A stretch of 64,000 nucleotides of DNA from Acinetobacter sp. ANC 4910 (GCF_004331035.1 NZ_SJNT01000003.1:186001-250000); one strand, 5' to 3'; positions 16,204-27,517 are shown, numbered from the stretch's first letter. Made by a program: numbers and translations. The notes: generated by a model not told the origin, from the letters alone.

Positions 16204-17352
16204 ATGATCCGTAAAAGCGCCATTGCTGCAACATTACTATTACCAAGTTTCTCTTTCGCAGCAACTGTCTTATCTACGCCGCCAGAACTCAATAATAAAT
16301 CTTATGTTTTGATGGACTATGAGACGGGGCAAATCCTCGCAGCAAAAAATGAAAATGAAAAGTTAGCACCTGCTTCAATGACAAAAATGATGACCAGTTA
16401 CATCATTGAACAAAAACTGTTGAAGGGTGAGCTGACTGAAGATGAAAAAGTTCGTATGAACGAATCTGCATGGTGTCGTGGTAGTAGCACAGAATCATGT
16501 ATGTATGTCCCGCTTAATGGTACGGCAACAGCTTTAGAAATGTTGCGCGGTATCATTATCCAATCGGGTAATGACGCGTCTAAAGCAATGGCTGAGCATA
16601 TTGCTGGAAATGAAGGTACTTTTGCTTACATGATGAATGAAGAAGCAAAACGTATGGGCATGACCAATACCCACTTCATCAACTCGACTGGTATGCCTGC
16701 GGATGGTCACTATTCAACTGCAAAAGATATGGCAACGCTAGCACAACATATCATTCATGACAGTTCCAAATACTACCCAATCTATTCTGAAAAAGAATTT
16801 GCATTTAATGGTATTAAACAAGGCAACCGTAATGCCCTGCTTTATACTGACCCAAGTGTAGATGGTTTAAAAACGGGTCACACTGAAGAAGCGGGTTATT
16901 GCGTAACGACTTCATCAAAACGTGGTCCAATGCGTTTGATCTCTGTTGTATTTGGTACTCCAACGATACAAGAGCGTGCGACACAAACACGTAGCTTATT
17001 GGCTTGGGGCTTTGCAAACTTTGAAACTGTTAAAGTACAACCTGCAAACCAAGTTTTAGCTAAAGCAAAAGTTTACTTTGGTAAAGAAAATGAAGTTCAA
17101 ATTGGCTTAGCCGAAAACTTCAATGTGACCATGCCTAAAGGCAAAGCAGATGCAATTAAAACGCAACTTGTGGTTCAACCTAAACTAACTGCTCCTTTAC
17201 AAAAAGGTCAAGTGGTTGGTAAGTACGTTGCAAGCTTAGATGGCAAAGTGATTTCAGAGAAACCATTGGTTGCATTACAAGCGGTTGAAGAAGCTGGATT
17301 CTTTGCACGTTTAATCGACCATATCAAACAATTCTTTGCAAACTTATTTTAA
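16204..17352 (+). CDS. dacC: D-alanyl-D-alanine carboxypeptidase, PBP5/6 type
   Basis: 382 residues from ATG at 16204 (MIRKSAIAATLLL), with a signal peptide ending SFAA at about 20; an upstream in-frame GTG adds 11 residues and is less likely. The three penicillin-binding motifs are intact: SMTK at 58-61, SGN at 121-123 and KTG at 223-225. A C-terminal beta domain (from about 275) and a terminal amphipathic helix (FFARLIDHIKQFFANLF) give peripheral inner-membrane anchoring as in PBP5. It trims the terminal D-Ala of pentapeptide stems. The symbol follows naming of the single PBP5/6 in Acinetobacter and is less certain than the function. Confidence 0.93.
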   Translation: MIRKSAIAATLLLPSFSFAATVLSTPPELNNKSYVLMDYETGQILAAKNENEKLAPASMTKMMTSYIIEQKLLKGELTEDEKVRMNESAWCRGSSTESCMYVPLNGTATALEMLRGIIIQSGNDASKAMAEHIAGNEGTFAYMMNEEAKRMGMTNTHFINSTGMPADGHYSTAKDMATLAQHIIHDSSKYYPIYSEKEFAFNGIKQGNRNALLYTDPSVDGLKTGHTEEAGYCVTTSSKRGPMRLISVVFGTPTIQERATQTRSLLAWGFANFETVKVQPANQVLAKAKVYFGKENEVQIGLAENFNVTMPKGKADAIKTQLVVQPKLTAPLQKGQVVGKYVASLDGKVISEKPLVALQAVEEAGFFARLIDHIKQFFANLF

Positions 17353-17376
17353 GATTTAACAACTTAAACTAAAGTT

Positions 17377-17409
17377 AAAGCATTCGTATGTAAATATGAG
17401 TGCTTTTTT
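17377..17409 (+). terminator. Rho-independent terminator after dacC
   Basis: AAAGCATTC / GAGTGCTTT stem with one G-U pair and a 12-base loop, followed by a T-run. Confidence 0.75.
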
Positions 17410-17446
17410 CTTTTATACTCTGCTGTAAATTGCTGAATGATGCTGC

Positions 17447-17992
17447 ATGAACATGAAAAAAAATATCCGTCCTTATCTAGATAGCAAACCGAAGATTGAT
17501 GCAAGCTGCTATGTTGATGATGCCTCTATTGTGATTGGCGATGTCGTACTAGCAGATCATGTTTCCGTATGGCCTTTCGCTGTGATTCGTGGCGATGTCA
17601 ATAGTATTCGCATTGGCAAATATAGTAATGTGCAAGACCATTGTATGCTGCATGTTAGCCATAAAAATGATGCTAAACCGAACGGCTCTCCCCTTATTAT
17701 TGGTGAAGATGTCACCATTGGACATCATGTCACTTTACATGGCTGTACTATTGGCAATCGTGTATTGGTCGGAATCAACAGTATCGTTTTAGACGATGTG
17801 ATTATCGAAGATGATGTAATGATTGGCGCAGGTAGTTTAGTTCCTCCACATAAACGTCTGGAAAGTGGATATCTCTATGTCGGTAGCCCAGTGCAAAAAT
17901 CACGTCCTTTAACCGATAAAGAAAAAGAGTTTTTAACTTACTCTGCACGACACTATGTGAAAGTGGCGAATAATTATCGAGAACAAGATTAA
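17447..17992 (+). CDS. Gamma-carbonic-anhydrase-like hexapeptide-repeat protein (YrdA family)
   Basis: 181 residues. It is a left-handed beta-helix built from hexapeptide repeats (IVIGDVVLADHVSVWPFAV, VIRGDVNSIRIGK, IIGEDVTIGHHVTL and following), about 20-150. The metal-binding histidines are in MLHVSH (about 67-70) and in GHHVTLHGC (about 90-95), as in YrdA and related trimeric zinc proteins. Carbonic anhydrase activity is not proven for this branch. ATG at 17453 is an equally possible start. The gene is a single unit closed by the terminator at 18015-18041. Confidence 0.9.
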   Translation: MNMKKNIRPYLDSKPKIDASCYVDDASIVIGDVVLADHVSVWPFAVIRGDVNSIRIGKYSNVQDHCMLHVSHKNDAKPNGSPLIIGEDVTIGHHVTLHGCTIGNRVLVGINSIVLDDVIIEDDVMIGAGSLVPPHKRLESGYLYVGSPVQKSRPLTDKEKEFLTYSARHYVKVANNYREQD

Positions 17993-18014
17993 TATTCACC
18001 GTAAAATTTATTTT

Positions 18015-18041
18015 AAATAGCCCCTTAGATCGGGGCTATTT
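18015..18041 (+). terminator. Rho-independent terminator
   Basis: AAATAGCCCC / GGGGCTATTT stem with a seven-base loop and T-run, closing the hexapeptide-repeat gene. Confidence 0.92.
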
Positions 18042-18112
18042 TTTAATATTTCGAGTATTTATTGATTATGTTAACTGATCATATGCGCTAAAAATCTATT
18101 TGCTTCGTAAGC

Positions 18113-18649
18113 TTAGAAATTAAACTCAGCACTTGTAGTAAGTTTAGCAAAAGCTCTATTTAACGTAGAATTATGGTGCATTATGATTTGCTGTGCTGAA
18201 AGTTTCTCAGAATCAAAAGTTGTATGTGCATCCGAAATAAGGCTTACATTAAAACCTAAATCAGCCGCAGCTCGTACAGTTGTATCAATACAATACTCTG
18301 TTTTCATTCCGACAATGACCAACTCTTCAACCTTAAGCTCAATCAAAATTTTATGTAAGTTTGTATCTCTAAAACAATTTGGGTACTGCTTTTCTAATAT
18401 ATTGTGATGATTGCCGATTTTGAGCTCACTAATGAGCTGAGTCAGTGAGCTTTCTGGACTTAAAGGCGTTTGAGCTAAGCCAACATGACGCATATAGATC
18501 ACAGGTACACGAGATAGGTCTGCTTTTTCTATAAGAAGATTAATATTATTCAGTACATGATTATTATTGAATGGTGGAACAGCTTGTTTAAATAAACCGT
18601 TTTGCATAACAACTATAATTAGTGCTTTACGTGCAATTACATTAGACAT
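18113..18649 (-). CDS. Isochorismatase-like cysteine hydrolase lacking the catalytic Asp
   Basis: 178 residues from ATG at 18649 (MSNVIARKALIIVV), with GGAG nine bases upstream. The family uses an Asp-Lys-Cys triad. The Cys (residue 120, in VGMKTEYCIDTTVRAAADLG) and Lys (residue 87, in ILEKQYPNCF) are present, but the Asp expected in the first strand before MQNGLF is Val14 (codon GTT, one base from GAT). The rest of the fold is complete and there is no frameshift. It may be a recently inactivated or altered enzyme; nicotinamidase-like and other amide hydrolases share this fold. It stands alone and the substrate is unknown. Confidence 0.85.
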   Translation of the reverse strand: MSNVIARKALIIVVMQNGLFKQAVPPFNNNHVLNNINLLIEKADLSRVPVIYMRHVGLAQTPLSPESSLTQLISELKIGNHHNILEKQYPNCFRDTNLHKILIELKVEELVIVGMKTEYCIDTTVRAAADLGFNVSLISDAHTTFDSEKLSAQQIIMHHNSTLNRAFAKLTTSAEFNF

Positions 18650-19104
18650 TTTGAGCTCCATTCTTACCAATAATGAACAGAGCATTACCCTAGCCATTAT
18701 TGGCTGAGGGTTAGATTATAGAATTATAAGATAAGTTCTAAAATTTACACACAGCCTTTCAATAAGGTTGTGGTCATCGTTGATGAGATATTGTGAAGAA
18801 CTTTATTCATTTTTGATGTGATTAAAATTAGAACTAAACCAACATACCACAGATTTATTTCTAGAATAGTGCAACTGAACGAAAAACATGAATTCAAAGC
18901 ATAATTGGGTTTGATATATCGTTAGATCTTTTGAAAATAACACAATGCCCTAATACCATTTCACGAGTTAATGGGAGCTTAAGAAATAAAACGGCATGAT
19001 TAAAACAGCAGAGGATGGATTCCCCCCGAAGAAAACTGTCTGTCAACATAGCCACCGCCTCCTAAATTTTGTAGAATACTCCTTTTATTCCATGGTACTT
19101 TTTT
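18650..19104. other. Intergenic region without recognised gene
   Basis: About 455 AT-rich bases between the divergent isochorismatase-like gene and nudJ; it must hold both promoters. TAGAAT near 19071 is a possible -10 for the nudJ operon. I see no ORF with a ribosome binding site and no strong hairpin. Confidence 0.45.
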
Positions 19105-19590
19105 ATGACCGCTTGGGCAGCTCATGTCACTGTAGCTACTGTCGTTGAAAAAGACGGAAAGTTTCTGTTTGTCGAAGAACACAGCGAGGGCATTACACAT
19201 ACGGTGTTTAACCAACCTGCTGGGCATGTTGAATGTGGTGAAAGCATTATTCAAGCGGCTGTTCGTGAAACCATGGAAGAAACAGGTCATGCAGTTGAGG
19301 TTGATGCTCTATTAGGCATTTATACTTACACTCCGCCTATGTTCCCTGACCGTACTTATTTTAGATTTTGCTTTTTAGCACACGTTTTAGAGTATTTTCC
19401 TGAAGCTGAACTCGATCGAGGAATTGTCGGTCCTAAATGGATGACCCTAGATGAACTTCAAGAAACTGCTCGTGCACGTAGCCCTTTAGTGATTAAAGCG
19501 GTCAAAGATGCATTAGCTGGGCAACAATACCCTTTATCGCTCGTTTATGAGCACCAAAACTCTCCTCTTATCTCAAATCTGGATGCTTAA
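19105..19590 (+). CDS. nudJ: Nudix hydrolase, NudJ-type phosphatase
   Basis: 161 residues. The Nudix box is complete at about 38-60: [23 protein letters not shown], matching G-x5-E-x7-REUxEExGU. In enterobacteria nudJ lies next to mnmA, hflD and purB, exactly as here, and NudJ hydrolyses nucleoside di- and triphosphates and HMP-pyrophosphate. No clear ribosome binding site precedes ATG 19105. It overlaps the longest mnmA reading frame, so the two are probably coupled. Confidence 0.9.
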   Translation: MTAWAAHVTVATVVEKDGKFLFVEEHSEGITHTVFNQPAGHVECGESIIQAAVRETMEETGHAVEVDALLGIYTYTPPMFPDRTYFRFCFLAHVLEYFPEAELDRGIVGPKWMTLDELQETARARSPLVIKAVKDALAGQQYPLSLVYEHQNSPLISNLDA

Positions 19591-19594
19591 TCCT

Positions 19595-20731
19595 ATGCAA
19601 CAACGTGTCATCGTCGGTATGTCTGGTGGTGTAGATTCCTCTGTATCTGCAGCACTTCTTCTTCAACAAGGATATCAAGTTGAAGGACTTTTCATGAAGA
19701 ACTGGGAAGAAGATGACGGCACGGAATATTGTACCGCAATGGAAGACCTTGCCGATGCACAAGCCGTTTGCGATAAAATTGGAATTAAATTACATACTGC
19801 CAATTTCGCCATGGAATATTGGGATCGCGTATTTGAACATTTCCTGGCCGAATATGCCGCGGGTCGCACCCCAAACCCAGATATCTTGTGTAATAAAGAA
19901 ATTAAATTCCGCGCCTTCCTCGACCATGCCGTGAATTTAGGTGCGGACTTTATTGCCACAGGTCACTATTGCCGTCGTGGTGAAACCATGACCAACTCAC
20001 GTGGTGAAGAATATGCGCCTTTACTACGTGGTTTAGATCAAAACAAAGATCAAACTTATTTCTTACATGCCGTACATGGTCGTGAAATTAATAAAACTTT
20101 GTTCCCTGTAGGTGAAATTGAAAAACCAGAAGTTCGTCGTATTGCCGAAGAACTTGGCTTGGCTACTGCAAAGAAAAAAGATTCAACAGGTATTTGTTTT
20201 ATTGGCGAACGCCGCTTTAATGACTTCTTGAAACAATACTTACCCGCTCAACCCGGAAAAATTGTATTGGATAACGGGAAAGAGGTTGGTGATCATCACG
20301 GCTTAATGTACTATACGCTCGGTCAGCGTGGCGGTATTGGCATTGGTGGTATGAAAGGTGCTGACGAAGGTGCTTGGTTCGTCTTACATAAAGATATTGA
20401 ACATAACCGCCTTGTGGTCGGTCAAGGTCATGATCATCCATTAATGCAAAGTACAATGCTTTGGAGTGAAGCGATTGACTGGGTTGCAGGCGAACAAGAC
20501 ATTCCTGCTACAGGTTTCCGCTGTACGGCAAAAACCCGTTATCGCCAACCCGACCAAGCTTGCGTATTATATAAAGATGACACGATGCCAAATGGTGTTC
20601 GCGTTGAATTTGATGAATCACAACGTGCTGTTACCCCAGGTCAAAGTGTTGTGTTTTATCTAGATGATATTTGTTTAGGCGGTGGTGTCATTCATCACAC
20701 CAATGCACCTAAGCCAGATTTTATTGAATAA
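19595..20731 (+). CDS. mnmA: tRNA-specific 2-thiouridylase MnmA
   Basis: 378 residues from ATG 19595 ([18 protein letters not shown]); ATG at 19583 adds four residues and is possible. The PP-loop GMSGGVDSS is at about 8-16. The catalytic cysteines are in [12 protein letters not shown] (about 100) and [12 protein letters not shown] (about 198). The enzyme adds the 2-thio group at U34 of tRNA-Lys, -Glu and -Gln, taking sulfur from the Tus/IscS relay. It starts four bases after the nudJ stop in the nudJ-mnmA-hflD-purB unit. Confidence 0.97.
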   Translation: MQQRVIVGMSGGVDSSVSAALLLQQGYQVEGLFMKNWEEDDGTEYCTAMEDLADAQAVCDKIGIKLHTANFAMEYWDRVFEHFLAEYAAGRTPNPDILCNKEIKFRAFLDHAVNLGADFIATGHYCRRGETMTNSRGEEYAPLLRGLDQNKDQTYFLHAVHGREINKTLFPVGEIEKPEVRRIAEELGLATAKKKDSTGICFIGERRFNDFLKQYLPAQPGKIVLDNGKEVGDHHGLMYYTLGQRGGIGIGGMKGADEGAWFVLHKDIEHNRLVVGQGHDHPLMQSTMLWSEAIDWVAGEQDIPATGFRCTAKTRYRQPDQACVLYKDDTMPNGVRVEFDESQRAVTPGQSVVFYLDDICLGGGVIHHTNAPKPDFIE

Positions 20732-20745
20732 AAGGATTGTTCGGT

Positions 20746-21477
20746 ATGGTTGAGTTACCGTTTCAACAGCCTCAAACTTTAAGTCAACGCCAAAATCGCG
20801 CATTGGCGCTTGCAGCTGTGTTTCAGGCAACGCAACTCACCCATATGACTGCTATTTCTGGGCGACAGAGCATCGGAGATAGCGGGAATTTCTATTTAGA
20901 ACAGCTCATCAAAGCCAGCCTAAATATCCGTCCAACGTCCAATCAATCCTGTCAAACCTTAGATTTTTTCAATCAACTTGCTGATATCTCTCTGGGATTG
21001 AAAACCCTAGAAAGCAGTATTACCCAACCGTTTAATCCTGCACCGAAATCACGTTTACCCAAACTCTCTAATGCCAAACTTCCCATGTCCTATGCCATGG
21101 CATTATTACAATTAGAAAAAAAGGTCTACAGCAATCCAAAGTTTGTAGAAATTATTGAAAAATCACAGCAAAAAATTCTAAAACAACTCTCTTTTTTCGA
21201 CAATAACTATACGCATCCAAGCATTCTTGCCAACTTAGCCCAAACCTATGTCGATACCGCAGGACAAATCAATCCTCGTATTATGGTGCGCGGCAATGCA
21301 GAAGCATTTAAGGATACAGCGCATACCAACCGAATTCGTGCTGCCCTCTTTACTGGTCTACAAATGGCACATTTGTGGCGTCAGCTTGGAGGAAGCTCTT
21401 GGGGCATGATTTTTAGCAAACGTAAACTGCTCCAAGATATTCAAGATCTCGCTCGTTTACAGTATCAGGTGATCTAA
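20746..21477 (+). CDS. hflD: High frequency lysogenization protein HflD homolog
   Basis: 243 residues from ATG 20746, with AAAGGA nine bases upstream; an earlier in-frame TTG at 20737 lacks proper spacing. It is an all-helical protein with the HflD pattern ([18 protein letters not shown] near the start and [22 protein letters not shown] near the end). It is somewhat longer than the E. coli protein. The E. coli protein is a membrane-associated factor that affects lambda lysogeny; its housekeeping role is unclear. The position between mnmA and purB is conserved across gammaproteobacteria. Confidence 0.92.
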   Translation: MVELPFQQPQTLSQRQNRALALAAVFQATQLTHMTAISGRQSIGDSGNFYLEQLIKASLNIRPTSNQSCQTLDFFNQLADISLGLKTLESSITQPFNPAPKSRLPKLSNAKLPMSYAMALLQLEKKVYSNPKFVEIIEKSQQKILKQLSFFDNNYTHPSILANLAQTYVDTAGQINPRIMVRGNAEAFKDTAHTNRIRAALFTGLQMAHLWRQLGGSSWGMIFSKRKLLQDIQDLARLQYQVI

Positions 21478-21525
21478 CCTTATGCTGTACGAAATTTTCG
21501 TTTTACGTTTTATTCCAAAGTTTAA

Positions 21526-22923
<1,398 letters not shown>

Positions 22924-22937
22924 TTTGCTGTTAATTT

Positions 22938-22965
22938 AAAAAGCGAGGCTTAGGCTTCGCTTTTT
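22938..22965 (+). terminator. Rho-independent terminator after purB
   Basis: AAAAAGCGAGGC / GCTTCGCTTTTT stem with one G-U pair, TTAG loop and T-run. Confidence 0.92.
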
Positions 22966-22996
22966 TATGCTTAACTATTTATATGAATAAAATTTA

Positions 22997-23632
22997 ATGA
23001 TCGAATACCAACTCACTTTTAAACACTGGATTTGTTTAGCAATTGTTGCTGCTACAATTTTAATTACCAGTATTCATCCATTAGAATTTGAATCGTATTT
23101 ACTTCATCAAGCAGGAACCATTTTTATGCTGCTTGTGTTGTACATTACTTTGAAAAAAATAGGCTTAAGCTTTGTCAATTTTGCTCTTTATTTAGCTTTT
23201 CTTTTGATCCATATTTTAGCAGCACATTATTTATATTCCTATGTACCTTATAACGAATGGATCCTGCAAGTTTTTCACTTTGATTTAAATCAAACTATGG
23301 GCTGGACTCGCAACATGTATGATCGTTGGGTGCATTTGGCTTATGGTCTTCTGCTTTACCCTTTTTTCTATCGTGTATTTCAAGTTTGGTTACCAAGCCT
23401 TAAGCCTTATGTGCTTTTTCTATTGGTGATTCAATTTGTAATGGCAACCAGTCTAATTTATGAATGGATTGAATGGTTAATTGCTATTCAGCTTTCACCC
23501 GAAGATGCTGAAAACTACAATGGGCAGCAAGGTGATATCTGGGATGCCCATATGGACATGCTACTTGCAACTTTAGGCGCCATGATCACAGGCGGTATTC
23601 ATTTGCTGCAACAAGCTAAAGCTAAGAACTAA
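22997..23632 (+). CDS. DUF2238 (YjdF-like) integral membrane protein
   Basis: 211 residues with about six hydrophobic segments spread from residue 10 to 200. The DUF2238 marks are visible: MYDRWVHLAYGLLLYPFFYRV at about 108-128 and YEWIEWLIAIQLSPEDAENYNGQQGDIWDAHMDM at about 155-190, a conserved acidic and His-containing stretch near the membrane. Function unknown. It is transcribed after the purB terminator from its own short upstream region, so it is probably independent of the purine gene. Confidence 0.85.
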   Translation: MIEYQLTFKHWICLAIVAATILITSIHPLEFESYLLHQAGTIFMLLVLYITLKKIGLSFVNFALYLAFLLIHILAAHYLYSYVPYNEWILQVFHFDLNQTMGWTRNMYDRWVHLAYGLLLYPFFYRVFQVWLPSLKPYVLFLLVIQFVMATSLIYEWIEWLIAIQLSPEDAENYNGQQGDIWDAHMDMLLATLGAMITGGIHLLQQAKAKN

Positions 23633-23725
23633 TTTATCTGGCCAATGAAAATCAATACGTATGAAACTCAAATAAATCATTTAAATACTATTGGCTACCA
23701 ATCAATCCATCTTAGAATTTTGGAC

Positions 23726-23929
23726 TCAGTCAAATAATAATGTTTCGATCGGTTGATCAGCTTTCAAATACACAGCCAAAATCAAAACAAGGATGCCCGG
23801 AATAAACGCAAGAAAAAATGTCATCTTTTTCTGGTCCTCATTTTTCTCAGTTGCTTCCATATACATAGCACAATATATCGGACAAATAATCAAAATTAGA
23901 AAACCAATAAATCCTAAAAATGTACCCAT
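23726..23929 (-). CDS. Small two-helix membrane protein
   Basis: 67 residues with two hydrophobic segments (about 3-25 and 37-56) joined by a charged loop (EATEKNEDQKK), probably with both termini on the same side of the membrane. No clear ribosome binding site is seen before ATG 23929. No family recognised. Reality is supported by the good hydrophobic pattern and by the lack of any other reading in the gap between the convergent DUF2238 gene and sohB. Confidence 0.55.
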   Translation of the reverse strand: MGTFLGFIGFLILIICPIYCAMYMEATEKNEDQKKMTFFLAFIPGILVLILAVYLKADQPIETLLFD

Positions 23930-24037
23930 AACGGTTTAAATTGTGATGTATTTTTATTAATTCAAAGCACTATAGCATTTCTCAGCCATAAAAAAGCCCA
24001 CCGAAGTGAGCTTATAAATCATAATCTTAATAAAATC

Positions 24038-25000
24038 TTATAATTTAGGATCACGCATTTGCACCAAATTTGCATTTGCATTGCTTAAACTTTCCATCAC
24101 TTTATGCATCACACTTGGAACCAATTGGTCTGCAATTTGTGCTGCCTGTAAACCAATTTTCTCACCCAATGTTGGTTTACGACGCGTTTGAATCACATAC
24201 ACATCATGTTGTGGCAATAAATTAAGCAAGTATTCATCTGAAGTCTGTAGTTTATCCACCAAATTCAAATCTAGCGCATCACGACCATACCAATGTTCAC
24301 CTGTTGCAACTTGTTCAACATTCAATTGTGGACGATATTTCTCTACAAAGTGCTTAAATAACTCATGGGTTTGTTGTAATTCTTCTTCAAATTTTGCTTT
24401 ACCTTCAGGTGTATTTTCACCGAACATGGTCACTGTACGTTTAAATTGACCTGCTGTGTACAATTCAAAATCAACATGATGCTCTTTCAGTAAACGGTTA
24501 AAGTTTGGTACTTGTGCCACAACACCAATAGAACCAACCACTGCAAAAGGCGCAGCAATAATTTCACTGGCAATACATGCCATCATATAACCACCGCTTG
24601 CAGCAACCTTATCTACACAGATGGTTAAATGAAAGCCTGCATCACGTAGACGCACCAACTGTGCAGCAGCTAGACCATAGCCATGCACCATACCACCTGG
24701 GCTTTCAAGTCTTACAACAACACGGTCACGACCTGCTTTTGCAGTTGCCAAAATCAGGGTAATTTCTTCACGAATGTTGTCTACAGCAGATGCTGCTGTA
24801 TCACCTTTAAAGTCTAATACATAGACTTTTTGATTATTCTTTTTACGTGCACGTGCTTCTTTCACCAATTGTTGTGTCAGTTGTAAAAGCTCTAATTTTG
24901 AAGCAGTTGTTTGCGCAATTTTTTTTCTTTGTTCATTTACGCGCGCGTTTAAGTGACTAACTCGTATTTCCGCAGGCAACTTCGGCAATTGAAATAACAT
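24038..25000 (-). CDS. sohB: Peptidase S49 family protein, SohB-like
   Basis: 320 residues. The ClpP/crotonase-like S49 fold runs from about 58 to 270. The catalytic Ser is in DKVAASGGYMMACIA (about 150) and the partner Lys in GQFKRTVTMFGENTPEG (about 203), as in SohB and SppA. The N-terminal membrane segment that E. coli SohB has is not visible: the first 55 residues are charged (VNEQRKKIAQTT, EARARKKNNQK). It is therefore either soluble or attached in another way. It stands alone between the small membrane protein and the pst terminator. Confidence 0.87.
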   Translation of the reverse strand: MLFQLPKLPAEIRVSHLNARVNEQRKKIAQTTASKLELLQLTQQLVKEARARKKNNQKVYVLDFKGDTAASAVDNIREEITLILATAKAGRDRVVVRLESPGGMVHGYGLAAAQLVRLRDAGFHLTICVDKVAASGGYMMACIASEIIAAPFAVVGSIGVVAQVPNFNRLLKEHHVDFELYTAGQFKRTVTMFGENTPEGKAKFEEELQQTHELFKHFVEKYRPQLNVEQVATGEHWYGRDALDLNLVDKLQTSDEYLLNLLPQHDVYVIQTRRKPTLGEKIGLQAAQIADQLVPSVMHKVMESLSNANANLVQMRDPKL

Positions 25001-25158
25001 ATGTAAGTAATTCTCAATTTTGTTTGGGTTGAATATAAGATGGGGCTTTTATGGCAAAAATTCAATGTCGTTTTTGCAAGAATATCAACATAAAAAATTG
25101 CCTTGAAATCATTCACTTTCTTAATTTAAAGCAAGAAAAAGTTTAAAGGCAAAAAAAA

Positions 25159-25182
25159 AACCGCAAATTAAAATTTGCGGTT
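25159..25182 (-). terminator. Rho-independent terminator of pst operon
   Basis: On the minus strand AACCGCAAAT / ATTTGCGGTT stem followed by ten T, starting about 18 bases after the pstB stop. It separates pstB from sohB, so no phoU gene follows in this operon. Confidence 0.93.
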
Positions 25183-25200
25183 GGATTGTAGAACGTTTGA

Positions 25201-26112
25201 TTAACCAAAACGACCTGTAATATAAGCTTCAGTTAATTGATGATCAGGTTGCGTGAAGACTTTTTCAGTCGAGTTCACCTCAATTAAATCACCTAAATGG
25301 AAGTATGCTGTGCGATCTGATACACGTGCTGCTTGCTGCATAGAGTGAGTCACAATGGCAATCGTGTACTGCGTTGAAAGTTCAGAAATCAATTCTTCTA
25401 CTTTTGCGGTTGCAATTGGGTCAAGTGCAGAACATGGTTCATCCATCAAAATCACTTCTGGACTCACCGCAATAGTACGTGCAATACATAAACGTTGTTG
25501 CTGACCACCCGATAAACCTGTCCCAGGTTGATTCAAACGATCTTTAACTTCGTCCCAAAGACCTGCTTTACGCAAGCTATTTTCAACGATTTCTTCAAGG
25601 TCATATTTATCACGGGCTAGCCCATGCAGTTTTGGCCCATAAGCAACGTTATCAAAAATAGACTTTGGGAATGGGTTTGGCTTTTGGAAAACCATACCCA
25701 CTTGTGCACGAAGTAAAACGACATCTAGATTTGGATCATAGATATCCTGATTATCAAGCAATACTTTACCTGTCACGCGACATGAATCAATTGTGTCGTT
25801 CATACGGTTTAAAGTACGCAAAAAGGTCGATTTACCGCAACCCGAAGGACCAATAAAAGCGATGACTTCATTCTGATAAATCTGCAAATCAATGCCTTTA
25901 ATGGCTTCAGCATCACCATAATAAACATGCACATCAGACGTACTGAGCTTTACTTTGGCAGTTTCATTTTCTTTTTTTGCAGATGCTTGCGTATCAAACT
26001 GTGAAATAAACGACGTTTGACGCTTTGAATCAGTTTCAGGAGATGTAAATTGAGTCTGTTGTGGATTCACTGACTTGTCCTGCTCTAAAGAGTTATTTAC
26101 AACGGTATTCAT
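25201..26112 (-). CDS. pstB: Phosphate ABC transporter ATP-binding protein PstB
   Basis: 303 residues. Walker [10 protein letters not shown] is at 88-96, the ABC signature LSGGQQQR at 199-206 and Walker B VILMDEP at 219-225, with the H-loop in [10 protein letters not shown] at about 253-262. The N-terminal 55 residues are a Gln/Ser/Lys-rich extension not seen in E. coli PstB (257 residues). It powers phosphate import through PstC-PstA. It is the last gene of pstSCAB, 13 bases after pstA. Confidence 0.97.
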   Translation of the reverse strand: MNTVVNNSLEQDKSVNPQQTQFTSPETDSKRQTSFISQFDTQASAKKENETAKVKLSTSDVHVYYGDAEAIKGIDLQIYQNEVIAFIGPSGCGKSTFLRTLNRMNDTIDSCRVTGKVLLDNQDIYDPNLDVVLLRAQVGMVFQKPNPFPKSIFDNVAYGPKLHGLARDKYDLEEIVENSLRKAGLWDEVKDRLNQPGTGLSGGQQQRLCIARTIAVSPEVILMDEPCSALDPIATAKVEELISELSTQYTIAIVTHSMQQAARVSDRTAYFHLGDLIEVNSTEKVFTQPDHQLTEAYITGRFG

Positions 26113-26125
26113 ATATTGCCCTCAA

Positions 26126-27517
26126 TTACCAGCGGACTTCAAATTTCTTACGTAACCAAATTGCAAGACTGTTTAATCCAATCATTAATGCAAGAAGTAC
26201 GATAATGGCTGCCGCAGTACGTCCTTCAAAGAAGTTACGTAACTCATTACCCTGCCATAAATAGACTTGTACAGGTAATGCTGTGGCTTGATCTAATGGT
26301 GTACTTGGGATACTGGCAACAAAAGCACTCATCCCAATTAATAATAATGGTGCTGTTTCACCTAATGCATGTGCGACCCCGATAATTGAACCGGTCATGA
26401 TCCCTGGGAGCGCTAAAGGTAAAACATGGTGGAACACCGTTTGAATACGCGATGCACCCAAACCTAATGCCGCTTGGCGAATGGATGGTGGTACTGCTTT
26501 TAACGATGCACGTGTGGTAATAATTACGGTTGGTAAAGTCATTAGACTTAACACTAAACCACCCACCAGTGGTGCAGACAGTGGTAATTGCATCCAACCA
26601 ATAAAGATTGCAGCACCTAGCAAACCAAATACAATCGAAGGAACGGCTGCAAGGTTATTAATATTCACTTCAATAATATCGGTAATGATATTTTTGGGTG
26701 CAAATTCTTCAAGATAGATTGCTGACGCCACCCCAATTGGAATAGAGACAAAGATCACGATCATCATCATGAATAGCGACCCCATAAATGCACCCGCTAA
26801 ACCTGAAGTTGCTGGCGCACTACGTGAATCTGGATTAGTGAAAATATTGGTGTTAAAGGTATTTTCAATAATTCCTTTAGCTTCCATAGAATCTGCAAGC
26901 TGACGTATTTCTGGACTTAATTGTTGTTGGTCATCTGGAAGACTACGGTCAATATTGCCCGCCAACCATACATCAACATTGGCGTCGGTTAACAGCTTAA
27001 TGTCTTCAGTTTTACCAATCAAAGATGGATTGGCCAAGACCATATCACGCAAACGATACGACTCTGAATCTGTGTAAATACTCGGTAGCTCATCACGCTG
27101 CGCTGCAAGTGTCGGATCCTTTTTAATCAGACCATTCACCAGTAAAGCATCCCAATCAACCATGCCCATTTCGGTTTGCCAAGCAACATAACGCTCTTGG
27201 AACTGGGCTGGAGACTCACCTGCACGTTGTACAGGTTTAGCACCCACATTCACAATGGTTGGATCAAAATAGACTGGTACTGAAATACTTGTTTGCCAAA
27301 ACGCTGGTAAACCTTTGGCCAAAATACTACCAAACAGTAAAACCACGAAAAATAAGCCAGAGATTACCGCTGCCAAACCAAATCTACGGAAGAGTTTTTC
27401 CTTGCGGTGACGTTTAGACAAAGAACTTTCAATCATTCTTTTACGTTTTTCGCGCAATTCAGCAGCCGATTGTGAATCAAATGATTGATTCAGAGGAGAA
27501 GAATTCGATGTGCTCAT
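26126..27517 (-). CDS. pstA: Phosphate ABC transporter permease PstA
   Basis: 463 residues, the long form seen in Pseudomonas-like genera (E. coli PstA is 296). One N-terminal membrane segment at about 50-70 is followed by a large periplasmic insert (about 75-235), then the permease core with five or six helices. The EAA-loop is ASLKAVPPSIRQAALGLGASRIQTVFHHVLPLALPGI at about 338-374. The start overlaps the pstC stop by four bases (ATGA). The periplasmic insert distinguishes this form. Confidence 0.96.
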   Translation of the reverse strand: MSTSNSSPLNQSFDSQSAAELREKRKRMIESSLSKRHRKEKLFRRFGLAAVISGLFFVVLLFGSILAKGLPAFWQTSISVPVYFDPTIVNVGAKPVQRAGESPAQFQERYVAWQTEMGMVDWDALLVNGLIKKDPTLAAQRDELPSIYTDSESYRLRDMVLANPSLIGKTEDIKLLTDANVDVWLAGNIDRSLPDDQQQLSPEIRQLADSMEAKGIIENTFNTNIFTNPDSRSAPATSGLAGAFMGSLFMMMIVIFVSIPIGVASAIYLEEFAPKNIITDIIEVNINNLAAVPSIVFGLLGAAIFIGWMQLPLSAPLVGGLVLSLMTLPTVIITTRASLKAVPPSIRQAALGLGASRIQTVFHHVLPLALPGIMTGSIIGVAHALGETAPLLLIGMSAFVASIPSTPLDQATALPVQVYLWQGNELRNFFEGRTAAAIIVLLALMIGLNSLAIWLRKKFEVRW

